A stretch of 23,612 nt of DNA from Parcubacteria group bacterium (GCA_002687175.1 NYZP01000021.1:1-23612); one strand, 5' to 3'; counted from the stretch's first letter, positions 1-6,452 are shown. The notes: generated from the letters alone by a model not told the origin. Numbers and translations are program-made.

Positions 1-70
1 CACTAGCAATTTTACCACTTGTTAACAGATCATTTGTAGCAACAACTGGCACTGACTTAAATAAAGTCAT
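1..70 (-). CDS. Start of an unidentified protein, cut by window edge
   Basis: A 23-residue open frame begins at an ATG whose last two bases overlap the TGA stop of the AAA ATPase gene upstream (ATGA overlap, typical of coupled translation) and runs off the window. The visible start is MTLFKSVPVVATNDLLTSGK. There is too little sequence to assign a family; a PRC-barrel-like opening is only a guess. The overlap suggests it is co-transcribed with the ATPase gene. It could instead be untranslated 3' sequence. Confidence 0.4.
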   Translation of the reverse strand, partial: MTLFKSVPVVATNDLLTSGKIAS

Positions 71-1050
71 GCCCTTTGAAGTTGTGCATCGGCCACTCCG
101 ACTTGGGGCCAGGATGTTTGAGTCTTAGTATCAACTTTTCCTGATTTTTGTTCATCAATATTTTTGATGCTGACTTTAGCCGCCGCTTCATCCATTAAAT
201 CAATGGCTTTATCAGGAAATGATTTATCTTTAATATGCTCGGCTGCTAAATGAACCGCTGTTAAAATAGATTCATCAATAATGTTAACTTTATGAAACTG
301 CTCATACTTTCTTTTAATACCTTTTAAAATTTTAATTGTTTCGGCTTTGGTGGGTTCGTCAACTAAAATTGGATGCAAACGTCTATCTAAAGTAATATCT
401 TTTTTAATAAACTCTTTATACTCCTTGGCTGTGGTGGCACCAATAACTTGAAGTTCTCCTCTAGCTAAAGCCGGCTTCAAAATATCATCAGCATCCATTG
501 ATCCTTCAGCACCGCCGGCTGAGGCCAAAGTATGAATTTCATCAATAAACAAAATGATACTACGGTGAGCGGCGGTTATTTCATCGGCAATTTGCTTTAA
601 CCGTTTTTCAAACTCACCACGATATTTAGTCCCCGAGACAATACCTGCCAAATCTAAGGCAAAAACTCGTTTGCTTAACAAAATTTTTGGTACTTTTTTT
701 TGAAACATTGCCAAAGCTAAACCTTCGGCAATAGCTGTTTTGCCAACTCCTGATTTTCCAACCAAAACTGGATTGTTTTTTGTTCGCCTGGACAATACTT
801 GAATAAGTCTTTCTATTTCTTCTTTTCTGCCAACTACTGGATCTAATTTTCCATCAGATGCTAATTTAGTTAAATCACGAGAATATTGAGCTAGTAAAGG
901 TGTGGAGCTACCACTGGCTTTACGCTTTATTTTACCCATTGATAGACTAGATAAACCCTTTTTCTGCCAAATAAAAAAAAGTGTTGCTAAAAGTAAAATA
1001 GCAACAACTATCGGCCAATAGGCAGAAATATTTAGAGAAGGTAATGTCAT
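67..1050 (-). CDS. Membrane-anchored single-AAA ClpA/ClpC-type ATPase
   Basis: 327 aa. A single hydrophobic segment at residues about 13-28 is followed by a basic linker and then one Clp-type AAA+ module matching the D1 domain of ClpA/ClpC/ClpB. The module shows the ClpC-like entry LDPVVGRKEEIERLIQVLSR, Walker A GKSGVGKT (98-105), the YRGEFEKR pore-region motif (143-150), Walker B ILFIDE (166-171), sensor GATT (204-207) and Arg pair DRR (222-224). Family members with two ATPase domains usually exceed 750 aa. Here the N domain is replaced by a membrane anchor, and the M domain, D2 and any ClpP-binding loop are absent. Sequence-based role: ATP-driven protein remodelling at the membrane; the partner is unknown. 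It is divergent from the rel gene. The short polar tail ends in a clean stop that overlaps the next ATG, so I see no sign of a frameshift. Confidence 0.85.
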   Translation of the reverse strand: MTLPSLNISAYWPIVVAILLLATLFFIWQKKGLSSLSMGKIKRKASGSSTPLLAQYSRDLTKLASDGKLDPVVGRKEEIERLIQVLSRRTKNNPVLVGKSGVGKTAIAEGLALAMFQKKVPKILLSKRVFALDLAGIVSGTKYRGEFEKRLKQIADEITAAHRSIILFIDEIHTLASAGGAEGSMDADDILKPALARGELQVIGATTAKEYKEFIKKDITLDRRLHPILVDEPTKAETIKILKGIKRKYEQFHKVNIIDESILTAVHLAAEHIKDKSFPDKAIDLMDEAAAKVSIKNIDEQKSGKVDTKTQTSWPQVGVADAQLQRA

Positions 1051-1064
1051 TAATTATAAATTAA

Positions 1065-1093
1065 TTGATTTTTCAGACAATCTCCTTTACAAT
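1065..1093 (+). promoter_or_regulatory. Promoter of the (p)ppGpp synthetase gene
   Basis: TTGATT (1065-1070), a 17-bp spacer and TACAAT (1088-1093). The expected start near 1100 gives a leader of about 30 nt before the ATG at 1130. A TATAAT also directly abuts that ATG (1124-1129), but it is too close to serve it. Confidence 0.55.
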
Positions 1094-1094
1094 A

Positions 1095-1123
1095 ATTATG
1101 CCACAGTTTTTACATGAAATCAA
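1095..1123 (-). promoter_or_regulatory. Promoter of the ClpC-like ATPase gene
   Basis: On the minus strand TTGATT (1123-1118), a 17-bp spacer and CATAAT (1100-1095) point toward the ATPase gene. The two divergent promoters lie back to front: each -35 box is in the other gene's transcribed or upstream region, and the -10 boxes are one base apart. Confidence 0.5.
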
Positions 1124-1129
1124 TATAAT

Positions 1130-2638
1130 ATGCCAAAACTTGAAGATTTATTAAAAATCCTTAAAGAAAATCGCTCGGCCACCAATGGCAAAGCGCCGGC
1201 TTTTGTTTATCTAAGGCGTAAATCAGAATATGACTTGGATATGATTAAGCTGGCTTATGATTTTGCAGCGGAAGCTCATAAAAATCAAAAACGAAAATCT
1301 GGAGAACCATATATCACTCATCCCCTCCAAGTAACCATTACTTTGGCGGAGATGGGCTTGGGACAACCAACCATTGTTGCGGCACTACTTCATGACGTTC
1401 CTGAAGATACTAGTTATAGTTTAGTTGATATCGAGAAAAATTTTGGATCAGAAGTTTCAAAATTAGTAACTGGAATCACCAAGCTTGGTATTATTAAATA
1501 TCGAGGCATGGAAAAATATGCCGAGAACCTTCGCAAGATGTTTGTCTCCATGGCCCAAGACATTCGTATAGTTTTAATTAAAATGGCTGACCGTTTACAT
1601 AATCTAAAGACCTTAGCCGCCCTGCCTAAAGAAAAACAAGAAAGAATTGCCAAAGAGAGTTTAGAAATTTACGCCCCAATTGCTAACCGTTTAGGTATGG
1701 GCCAAGTTAAGGGTGAACTGGAAGATTTAGCGTTTCCTTATGTCTATCCAGACGACTATAAATGGATGACCTCTAAGATATTACCAAAGATAGAATCAAA
1801 AATGGAATCAATTCAAAAAGTTATTAAGGTTGTTAAAAAAGAATTATCAAATGAAAAAATTAAAGTAATCTCTATTCACGGCCGGCAAAAAAGACTTTAC
1901 AGTTTGTATCAAAAATTAAAAAAACCTCATTACGATGGCGATGCTTCAAAAATTTATGACCTGGTGGCTTTAAGAATTATTGTTCCGGACATTGGTAGCT
2001 GTTATCAGGCATTAGGAATTATACATAAAGATTGGCAACCATTACCCGGACGAGTAAAAGATTATATTTCTCATCCAAAGCCAAATGGTTATCGATCGCT
2101 CCATTCAACGGTCTTTGGCCCAAAAGGTAAAATTGTTGAATTTCAAATTAGGACCGAGGAAATGCATCAACAAGCAGAATACGGTATTGCCGCTCACTGG
2201 CACTACAAAGAAACCAGCAAGAAAAATCAAAAGCTTGATGCCCCTGGCTACACTCTGCCAAAAAAACAAAACTGGATTCAAGATTTAGTTAATTGGCAGA
2301 AAGATGTTATCGATAACCAGCAGTATTTAAAATCTTTAACCATTGATGTTTTTCATAACCGAATCTTTGTGTTTACGCCAAACGGTGATGTTATTGATCT
2401 ACCGGAAGATGCCACCCCGGTAGACTTTGCCTATCATGTCCACAGTTGGATTGGTGATCACTGTAGTGGTACTAAAGTTAATAACCGTATTGCTACTTTA
2501 GATACCGCACTAAAAAACGGCGATGTCGTAGAGATCATCACCGATAAAAATCGTAAAGGCCCGAGCCGAGACTGGCTTAAGTTTGTAAAAACTGGAGCAG
2601 CTAAAAGTAAAATTAAAAACTCAGCCCAAAAATACTAA
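1130..2638 (+). CDS. Bifunctional (p)ppGpp synthetase/hydrolase, short form
   Basis: 502 aa, RelA/SpoT family. The N-terminal HD hydrolase domain keeps the metal and catalytic residues: YITHP (H64), HDVPED (H88, D89, E92, D93) and ADRLHN (N158). The synthetase domain follows at about 230-360, with IYDLVALR (D277), the RVKD motif at 308-311 and VEFQIRT (E337). An RxKD motif in place of RelA's ExDD is the signature of bifunctional Rel/SpoT enzymes. A TGS domain lies at about 404-472. The protein then stops, so the helical, zinc-finger and ACT regulatory domains of the usual ~730-aa enzyme are missing. Expected role: making and destroying the alarmone (p)ppGpp in the stringent response. It converges on parB, the two stop codons overlapping. 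Confidence 0.93.
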   Translation: MPKLEDLLKILKENRSATNGKAPAFVYLRRKSEYDLDMIKLAYDFAAEAHKNQKRKSGEPYITHPLQVTITLAEMGLGQPTIVAALLHDVPEDTSYSLVDIEKNFGSEVSKLVTGITKLGIIKYRGMEKYAENLRKMFVSMAQDIRIVLIKMADRLHNLKTLAALPKEKQERIAKESLEIYAPIANRLGMGQVKGELEDLAFPYVYPDDYKWMTSKILPKIESKMESIQKVIKVVKKELSNEKIKVISIHGRQKRLYSLYQKLKKPHYDGDASKIYDLVALRIIVPDIGSCYQALGIIHKDWQPLPGRVKDYISHPKPNGYRSLHSTVFGPKGKIVEFQIRTEEMHQQAEYGIAAHWHYKETSKKNQKLDAPGYTLPKKQNWIQDLVNWQKDVIDNQQYLKSLTIDVFHNRIFVFTPNGDVIDLPEDATPVDFAYHVHSWIGDHCSGTKVNNRIATLDTALKNGDVVEIITDKNRKGPSRDWLKFVKTGAAKSKIKNSAQKY

Positions 2639-3495
2639 CTAATTTTTTTAATAATTTCGTCGAGCTCCTCGGTTGAATAAAATTCAATGTTAATAGTTCC
2701 GGTGTCCCCGGATTTTTTAATAACCACTTTGGTTCCCAAGGCCGACTGTAATTTTTCTTCTAAGGCAATTAGATTTGGATCCCTGGATGCCCGGACATGT
2801 TTATTATCGGAAACTTTTCTGGCTTGTCCTTCAACGGCCCGAACAGTTAAATCATTTTTCAAAACCTGTTTAAAAAATTTAAGTCTTTCCTCTGGTGGTA
2901 GTCCGACAATAACTCGGGCCGAGCTATAATTTATTTTTCCATCAATTAACGCTTTTTGAATTTCCGACGGTAAACCTAAAAGTCTTAAAATATTAGTGAT
3001 TGATGAACGACTTTTGCCTACTCGCTTGGCTACTTCTTCTTGAGTTAAACTAAATTCATCAATTAAACGTTGATAAGCAACTGCTTCTTCAATTTGATTT
3101 AAATCCTTACGTTGAATATTTTCGACCAAGGCCAATTCTAATTTTTGTTGTTCCTCTAAATCACGGATAATCGCCGGTACAGTTTTTAAGTCAAGCATTT
3201 GGGCCGCTCGCAACCGACGTTCACCGGCGATAACTTCATAACCTTTATCAGTAGCACTTAAAATCAGTGGTTGTAATATACCGTGCTGTTTTATGGAATT
3301 GGTGAGGTCTTCTAAGCTGTCGTGATCAAAATTACTTCGTGGTTGATGAGGATTGGCCACAATTTTGTCAATTGCTACCTTACTGATACTCTCATCATGA
3401 CTAATAACCTTGGAGTCTTTAGCAAAAATGGTTTTATCAATTTTTGGTGGAATCAGAGAACTTAATCCTCTACCTAAACCTTGTTGGGTGGTCAT
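2635..3495 (-). CDS. parB: Chromosome partitioning protein ParB
   Basis: 286 aa. The start MTTQQGLGRGLSSLIPP is the typical ParB/Spo0J N-terminus. NPHQPR (49-53) opens the nuclease-like CTPase fold, which carries the GERRLRAA box (91-98) and the ENIQRKDLN box (125-133). A helix-turn-helix follows at about 150-173 (LTQEEVAKRVGKSRSSITNI), and then a C-terminal dimerisation region to residue 286. ParB binds parS, loads as a CTP-dependent clamp and directs origin segregation with ParA. The gene lies 3 bp downstream of parA, almost certainly in the same mRNA. No parS site was found in the window by eye. Confidence 0.95.
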   Translation of the reverse strand: MTTQQGLGRGLSSLIPPKIDKTIFAKDSKVISHDESISKVAIDKIVANPHQPRSNFDHDSLEDLTNSIKQHGILQPLILSATDKGYEVIAGERRLRAAQMLDLKTVPAIIRDLEEQQKLELALVENIQRKDLNQIEEAVAYQRLIDEFSLTQEEVAKRVGKSRSSITNILRLLGLPSEIQKALIDGKINYSSARVIVGLPPEERLKFFKQVLKNDLTVRAVEGQARKVSDNKHVRASRDPNLIALEEKLQSALGTKVVIKKSGDTGTINIEFYSTEELDEIIKKIS

Positions 3496-3498
3496 AAT

Positions 3499-4272
3499 TT
3501 AATAAATGTAATTTTCTTGCTCGATAATTTCGCGAGCCAAACTTTCGTACGCTCGTCCACCTTCCGAGGCCGCATCATAAGACAAAATTGTCTGACCAAA
3601 ACTGGGTGCCTCGGTTAAACGAACATTACGAGGAATAATTGTGTCAAAAAGTCTGCTGGGAAAATGTTGTTTAAGCTCACTCAATACATCAGCCGAAATT
3701 TTGTTGCGCTTGTCGTACATAGTCACAATTGCTCCTAAAATATTTAGCTCGGGCTTTAAATTTTCTTTAACTAAATTAACCGTGTTTAATAACTGCCCTA
3801 AACCTTCAAGGGCCAGATATTCAGCCTGAACCGGAATAATTAATTCATCGGCGGCTACTAGACCATTAAGGGTGAGCAAATCAAGCGATGGTGGACAATC
3901 AATTAAGATGTAGTCGTAATCATTTTTAACTTCTAACAAAGCATTAGCCAGTTTGTATTCTCGATCCTCTAAATTAACCAATTCAACTCTGGCCCCAGCT
4001 AAATCCTGAGTGGCCGGCGCAATTTTATAGCCTTGAATACCAGTTCCTAGAACAATCTCTCTAAATAAAACTGGTTCAACTAAGGTATTATAAATTCCCT
4101 TTTCTAATTTGGCAACGTCAACGCCCATCCCAGAAGTTGAATTTGCCTGGGGATCAACATCGGCTAATAAAACAAACTTACCCAGCAACGCCAAGTAAGC
4201 ACCTAAATTAACTGCCGTTGTTGTTTTGCCCACTCCACCTTTTTGATTAACGATTGCAATTGTTCTGGCCAT
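3499..4272 (-). CDS. parA: Chromosome partitioning ATPase ParA/Soj
   Basis: 257 aa, a ParA/MinD-type P-loop ATPase. The deviant Walker A KGGVGKTT lies at residues 11-18, DVDPQANST (switch I region) at about 39-47, and YILIDCPPSLD (Walker B) at about 120-130. Length and order match the short chromosomal Soj type with no N-terminal DNA-binding domain. It forms ATP-dependent dimers on the nucleoid that move ParB-bound origins. No Shine-Dalgarno precedes the ATG. An AT-rich stretch with a minus-strand TATAAT (4307-4302) lies about 30 nt upstream of it. Confidence 0.95.
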   Translation of the reverse strand: MARTIAIVNQKGGVGKTTTAVNLGAYLALLGKFVLLADVDPQANSTSGMGVDVAKLEKGIYNTLVEPVLFREIVLGTGIQGYKIAPATQDLAGARVELVNLEDREYKLANALLEVKNDYDYILIDCPPSLDLLTLNGLVAADELIIPVQAEYLALEGLGQLLNTVNLVKENLKPELNILGAIVTMYDKRNKISADVLSELKQHFPSRLFDTIIPRNVRLTEAPSFGQTILSYDAASEGGRAYESLAREIIEQENYIY

Positions 4273-4353
4273 ACCCGGTAGTGAAAATTCGATAATTTAT
4301 AATTATACTTTCTAGTTTAAATAAAACCTTAATTTAATTTCCCGGATAATTCC

Positions 4354-4400
4354 TAGTAGATAGGTATAGTCGCATACGACGACCAATCGAATTTCTACTA
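4354..4400. repeat. Imperfect palindrome upstream of parA
   Basis: Outer arms TAGTAGA (4354-4360) and TCTACTA (4394-4400) enclose a smaller hairpin: GGT...ACC, with GTCG CATA CGAC (4369-4380) inside. No T-run follows, so it does not look like a terminator. It may be an operator, a small RNA or another of the palindromic elements found at the tRNA loci. The rest of 4273-4481 is AT-rich with nothing else recognisable. Confidence 0.4.
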
Positions 4401-4504
4401 CCGAGTATAATTTTATTATAATAAAAAAATCCACCTTTGACAATTAAACAATTTTTTGTTATCGTAAAATTTGTTATCAATGCCCGAGTGGTGAAACTGG
4501 TATA

Positions 4505-4547
4505 CCCCGCTTCATTCCACCTCACAAGCTCGGTGTCATTTGCGGGG
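4505..4547 (+). repeat. Hairpin insertion in D loop of the tRNA-Leu-like RNA
   Basis: CCCCGC (4505-4510) pairs with GCGGGG (4542-4547), and inside that CACC pairs with GGTG (4519-4522, 4533-4536). The following CAAG (4548-4551) can pair with CTTG (4694-4697), closing a junction around the intact tRNA-Leu. Confidence 0.55.
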
Positions 4548-4570
4548 CAAGCACGCATCTTAATAGTAAT

Positions 4571-4659
4571 GGGCATGTGGCGAAACTGGTAGACGCGCTG
4601 GACTCAAAATCCAGTCTGGTTCACCCCAGGTGTGGGTTCGACTCCCTCCATGCCCACCA
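4571..4659 (+). tRNA. tRNA-Leu (anticodon CAA)
   Basis: 89 nt with encoded CCA. Acceptor GGGCATG/CATGCCC is fully paired, D stem is GCG/CGC with the GG of the D loop, anticodon arm is CTGGA CTCAAAA TCCAG with CAA at positions 34-36, there is a long class II variable arm, and T loop is TTCGACT. It reads UUG codons. It lies inside the interrupted tRNA-Leu-like element and is flanked by a 7-bp direct repeat, TCTTAAT (4558-4564 and 4673-4679). Confidence 0.95.
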
Positions 4660-4697
4660 TAATAAATAAAATTCTTAATTGGCAGACTCAAAACTTG

Positions 4698-4730
4698 CCC
4701 CGTAAGTGAGCGTTAACAAACTATACGGGG
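4698..4730 (+). repeat. Hairpin insertion after the anticodon-arm echo
   Basis: CCCCGTA (4698-4704) pairs perfectly with TACGGGG (4724-4730) around a 19-nt loop. It sits where a tRNA-Leu would pass from the anticodon stem into the variable arm. A shorter hairpin, CGCACC TTT GGTGTG (4757-4771), is inserted in the T loop of the same RNA. Confidence 0.55.
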
Positions 4731-4803
4731 TCGTGTGCCGCAAGGCGTGTGGGTTCCGCACCTTTGGTGTGCCCACCTCGGGCACCAAAAATAAAACACT
4801 ACC

Positions 4804-4809
4804 TATAAT
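4804..4809 (+). promoter_or_regulatory. -10 box, leaderless start of the DUF4346-like gene
   Basis: A perfect TATAAT ends 6 nt before the ATG at 4816, so transcription should begin at or next to the start codon. No clear -35 box is seen at the usual distance; that position falls in the 3' end of the tRNA-Leu-like RNA. Confidence 0.5.
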
Positions 4810-4815
4810 AATACA

Positions 4816-5148
4816 ATGAAAAAAATACATTGGTTAAAGAAAATTGATAAGTCTAATTATGACACCTCGTCAGCCAAAACTAATCATCAATGGAACCGTG
4901 ACCCGGTTGGTTATTTCCTGATAAAAATTGATGACAAGGACAAACTCATTAGAATAGGTTTCTGTACTAATGATAATATATTAAACCATGAGATTGTTGG
5001 GAAAAATGCTGAGGACATTTACTATGAAGTCTTGAGTCGTAATTTAGTTTCACTAATGGAACATGCTGCTTATATTGGGAAAGAATTAACCAGAGCAGAA
5101 GTTGCCTTAAAAAATGGAACTGAATATGTTCAAGACCTCGATCAATAA
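4816..5148 (+). CDS. DUF4346-like small protein
   Basis: 110 aa, soluble, no signal peptide. The order of features (W..DPVGYFLIKID, a short beta segment IRIGFCT, IVGKNAEDIYYEVL, LVSLMEHAAYIGKELTRAE, ALKNGTEYVQD) matches my recollection of the DUF4346 domain, which occurs alone or attached to pterin- or corrinoid-related enzymes in archaea and other organisms. The biochemical role of that domain is not established to my knowledge. The conserved HAAYIGKEL...AEVALK block is the best support. The gene appears leaderless. Assignment is from memory of the family pattern and is moderately sure; function is unknown. Confidence 0.6.
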   Translation: MKKIHWLKKIDKSNYDTSSAKTNHQWNRDPVGYFLIKIDDKDKLIRIGFCTNDNILNHEIVGKNAEDIYYEVLSRNLVSLMEHAAYIGKELTRAEVALKNGTEYVQDLDQ

Positions 5149-5174
5149 AAAATTATAAAAAAATAAAACTTTTC

Positions 5175-5690
5175 ATGAAACCGATTCCGGTTAAAAAAAG
5201 AAATAAAGATCAACCATTTGTCGTGGTTGGTTGTATTATTGAAAAAAATAATAAATTTTTATTAGTTCAAGAAGCAGGTCACTCACGAGGTTTATGGAAC
5301 CAACCAGCTGGCTGGTTAGACAATTTTGAAAATATTGCCCAAGGTGCTCAAAGAGAAGCCGAAGAAGAAACTGGTTTAAAAATTAAGCTTACCGGACTAT
5401 TAGGAGTTTATAATCTGGTTAAGCCAAAACGGAAACACCACGCCGTTAAATTTATATTTGCCGCCAAACCATTAACTGCCAAAATAAAGCTTGATCCCGA
5501 TGAAATTTTGGATGCTAAATGGTTTACTTTAGAAGAAGTCAAAGCATTAAAAAGAAAAAGAGTTCTTCGTGACTATGATATTATAAATGAAATAAAAGAT
5601 TATCAATCCAAAAAAATTTATCCTATTAAAATTACAGAAAAAATCTTAATTCAAAATAGCGAGGGTATAGTTGACAAAAATATAAAATAA
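5175..5690 (+). CDS. NUDIX hydrolase
   Basis: 171 aa. A complete NUDIX box, G-x5-E-x7-REAEEETGL, lies at residues 46-68 (G46, E52, R60, E61, E64, E65, G67) and supplies the Mg-binding glutamates for cleaving a nucleoside diphosphate linked to another group. The fold starts at about residue 14 (FVVVGCIIEKNNKFLLVQEAG), and the WNQPAGWLD context resembles NudJ-like phosphatases. The C-terminal 30 residues are lysine-rich and without known motif. The substrate cannot be read from the sequence. The 3' end overlaps the promoter of the downstream tRNA pair. Confidence 0.88.
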   Translation: MKPIPVKKRNKDQPFVVVGCIIEKNNKFLLVQEAGHSRGLWNQPAGWLDNFENIAQGAQREAEEETGLKIKLTGLLGVYNLVKPKRKHHAVKFIFAAKPLTAKIKLDPDEILDAKWFTLEEVKALKRKRVLRDYDIINEIKDYQSKKIYPIKITEKILIQNSEGIVDKNIK

Positions 5691-5699
5691 AGATATAAT
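5671..5699 (+). promoter_or_regulatory. Consensus sigma-70 promoter for tRNA-fMet and tRNA-Met
   Basis: TTGACA (5671-5676), a 17-bp AT-only-to-rich spacer and TATAAT (5694-5699). The -35 box lies inside the last codons of the NUDIX gene. Start of tRNA-fMet is 12 nt after the -10 box, so the precursor has almost no leader. Confidence 0.85.
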
Positions 5700-5711
5700 G
5701 GCAAAAGTTGA

Positions 5712-5786
5712 CGCGGGGTAGAGCAGTAGCAGCTCGCCAGGCCCATAACCTGGAGGTCGTGGGTGCAAATCCCACCCCCGCTACCA
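5712..5786 (+). tRNA. Initiator tRNA-fMet (CAT)
   Basis: 75 nt with encoded CCA. The acceptor CGCGGGG/CCCCGCT leaves the first pair unformed (C1 with U72), the hallmark of initiators, although the usual mismatch is C1-A72. The anticodon arm is CCAGG CCCATAA CCTGG. The D loop (AGTAGCA) lacks the conserved GG pair and the T loop is TGCAAAT with G at position 55, so the D-loop/T-loop contacts look non-standard. Confidence 0.93.
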
Positions 5787-5863
5787 GGCGACGTAGCTCA
5801 GCTGGTTAGAGCGAAGGAATCATAACCCTTAGGTCGGAGGTTCGAGTCCTCCCGTCGCTACCA
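5787..5863 (+). tRNA. tRNA-Met (CAT), elongator
   Basis: 77 nt with encoded CCA, beginning on the base after the CCA of tRNA-fMet. Acceptor GGCGACG/CGTCGCT has a terminal G-U pair, D loop AGCTGGTTAGA has GG, anticodon is CAT, T loop is TTCGAGT. The overall 5' half matches elongator Met better than the lysidine-type tRNA-Ile(CAT), but that alternative is not fully excluded. Confidence 0.88.
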
Positions 5864-5888
5864 TAAACTACAACACTTTAAACATCTC

Positions 5889-5920
5889 AAAAAAATTTCT
5901 CATTACAGAGAAATTTTTTT
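5889..5920 (+). terminator. Intrinsic terminator after the tRNA pair
   Basis: A perfect 13-bp stem: seven A plus TTTCTC, a 6-nt loop (ATTACA), then GAGAAA plus seven T. It is nearly symmetrical and could act in both directions. Confidence 0.88.
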
Positions 5921-5976
5921 GCTTATTAGAATACTTTTTGTTAAGATTAAAATATTAATCAATAATTTTTAAAATA

Positions 5977-6450
5977 ATGTTTTTAACTGTTCACTCTCTT
6001 GGTGGTATTATTATTGGACAACAAACAGAAAATATCTGGCTGGCTTTTTTGACAGGAATATTTTTCCATTTTTTCCTGGACATGATTCCTCACGGAGATG
6101 ACAAAATTATTGTTGGTAAGGACGGCATGGACGAAAAGAAAAATGCCATATTGGCATTTAAAATGGGGGCCGTTGATGGCTTAATAATGATTGGTTTGTT
6201 AAGCGGTTTGTATTTTTTCAATTTATTTTCTTTAAGCCTGGCAGTAATTGCGGCAGTAATCGGAAGCGTGCTACCGGATTTTATTACCACACTATACATA
6301 CTGACTAAAAATAAAATTTTGAAAGAATACGTTAGTTTTCACTGGAAGATTCATTTTGCTTTTAGTAAATCTACGGTCTCTATAAAAACTGGCATGCTTA
6401 TACAGGTCGTCTTCTTATTTACTTTTATCAGTATTATTAAATTTTTATAA
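5977..6450 (+). CDS. DUF457/YdjM-like membrane protein
   Basis: 157 aa with about four hydrophobic segments (roughly 10-35, 62-82, 85-110, 138-156). Histidines and aspartates sit where the DUF457 (YdjM/YbcI) membrane-bound metal-dependent hydrolase family has them: VHSLGG (H6), FHFFLDMIPHGDD (H31, D35, H39, D41, D42) and the GSVLPDF motif (D101). The catalytic role of this family is predicted, not demonstrated to my knowledge. The start is the first ATG after an AT-rich intergenic stretch; no Shine-Dalgarno is seen. Converges with the pilin-like gene, 2 bp between stops. Confidence 0.7.
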   Translation: MFLTVHSLGGIIIGQQTENIWLAFLTGIFFHFFLDMIPHGDDKIIVGKDGMDEKKNAILAFKMGAVDGLIMIGLLSGLYFFNLFSLSLAVIAAVIGSVLPDFITTLYILTKNKILKEYVSFHWKIHFAFSKSTVSIKTGMLIQVVFLFTFISIIKFL

Positions 6451-6452
6451 AT

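Larger units (their letters stand above)
4482..4787 (+). pseudogene. Interrupted tRNA-Leu-like RNA enclosing an intact tRNA-Leu
   Basis: The left end (4482-4504) is a class II tRNA-Leu 5' half: acceptor GCCCGAG, TG, then D arm GTG AAACTGGTATA. The right end is CTCGGGC ACCA (4777-4787), perfectly complementary to the left acceptor over 7 bp and with an encoded CCA. Between them the usual tRNA-Leu parts can be found in order but separated: D-stem CAC (4552-4554), an anticodon-arm echo GCAGA CTCAAAA CTTGC (4682-4698), a variable-arm-like GCC GCAA GGC (4737-4746) and T-stem GTGGG/CCCAC (4749-4753, 4772-4776). Hairpin insertions lie at the D loop, after the anticodon arm and in the T loop, and a complete tRNA-Leu lies between the D and anticodon arms. 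Either a decayed gene or an unusual structured RNA; the tRNA origin is seen, function is not known. Confidence 0.6.

Noticed and set aside
67..170. Frameshift truncating a full-length ClpC
   Set aside because: The tail is polar and unlike the ClpC M domain, and the stop overlaps the next ATG neatly, as between real genes.
2635..4481. parS site near parAB
   Set aside because: No sequence close to TGTTTCACGTGAAACA was seen; a motif scan of the genome is needed.
4334..4576. 80-aa minus-strand open frame
   Set aside because: It covers the palindrome and tRNA-Leu-like sequence and has no start signal; a chance frame.
4482..4787. Group I intron in tRNA-Leu
   Set aside because: Bacterial tRNA-Leu often hosts one, but I could not find the conserved P/Q/R/S core sequences, the spacing is interrupted by a full tRNA, and the breaks are at several loops instead of only the anticodon.
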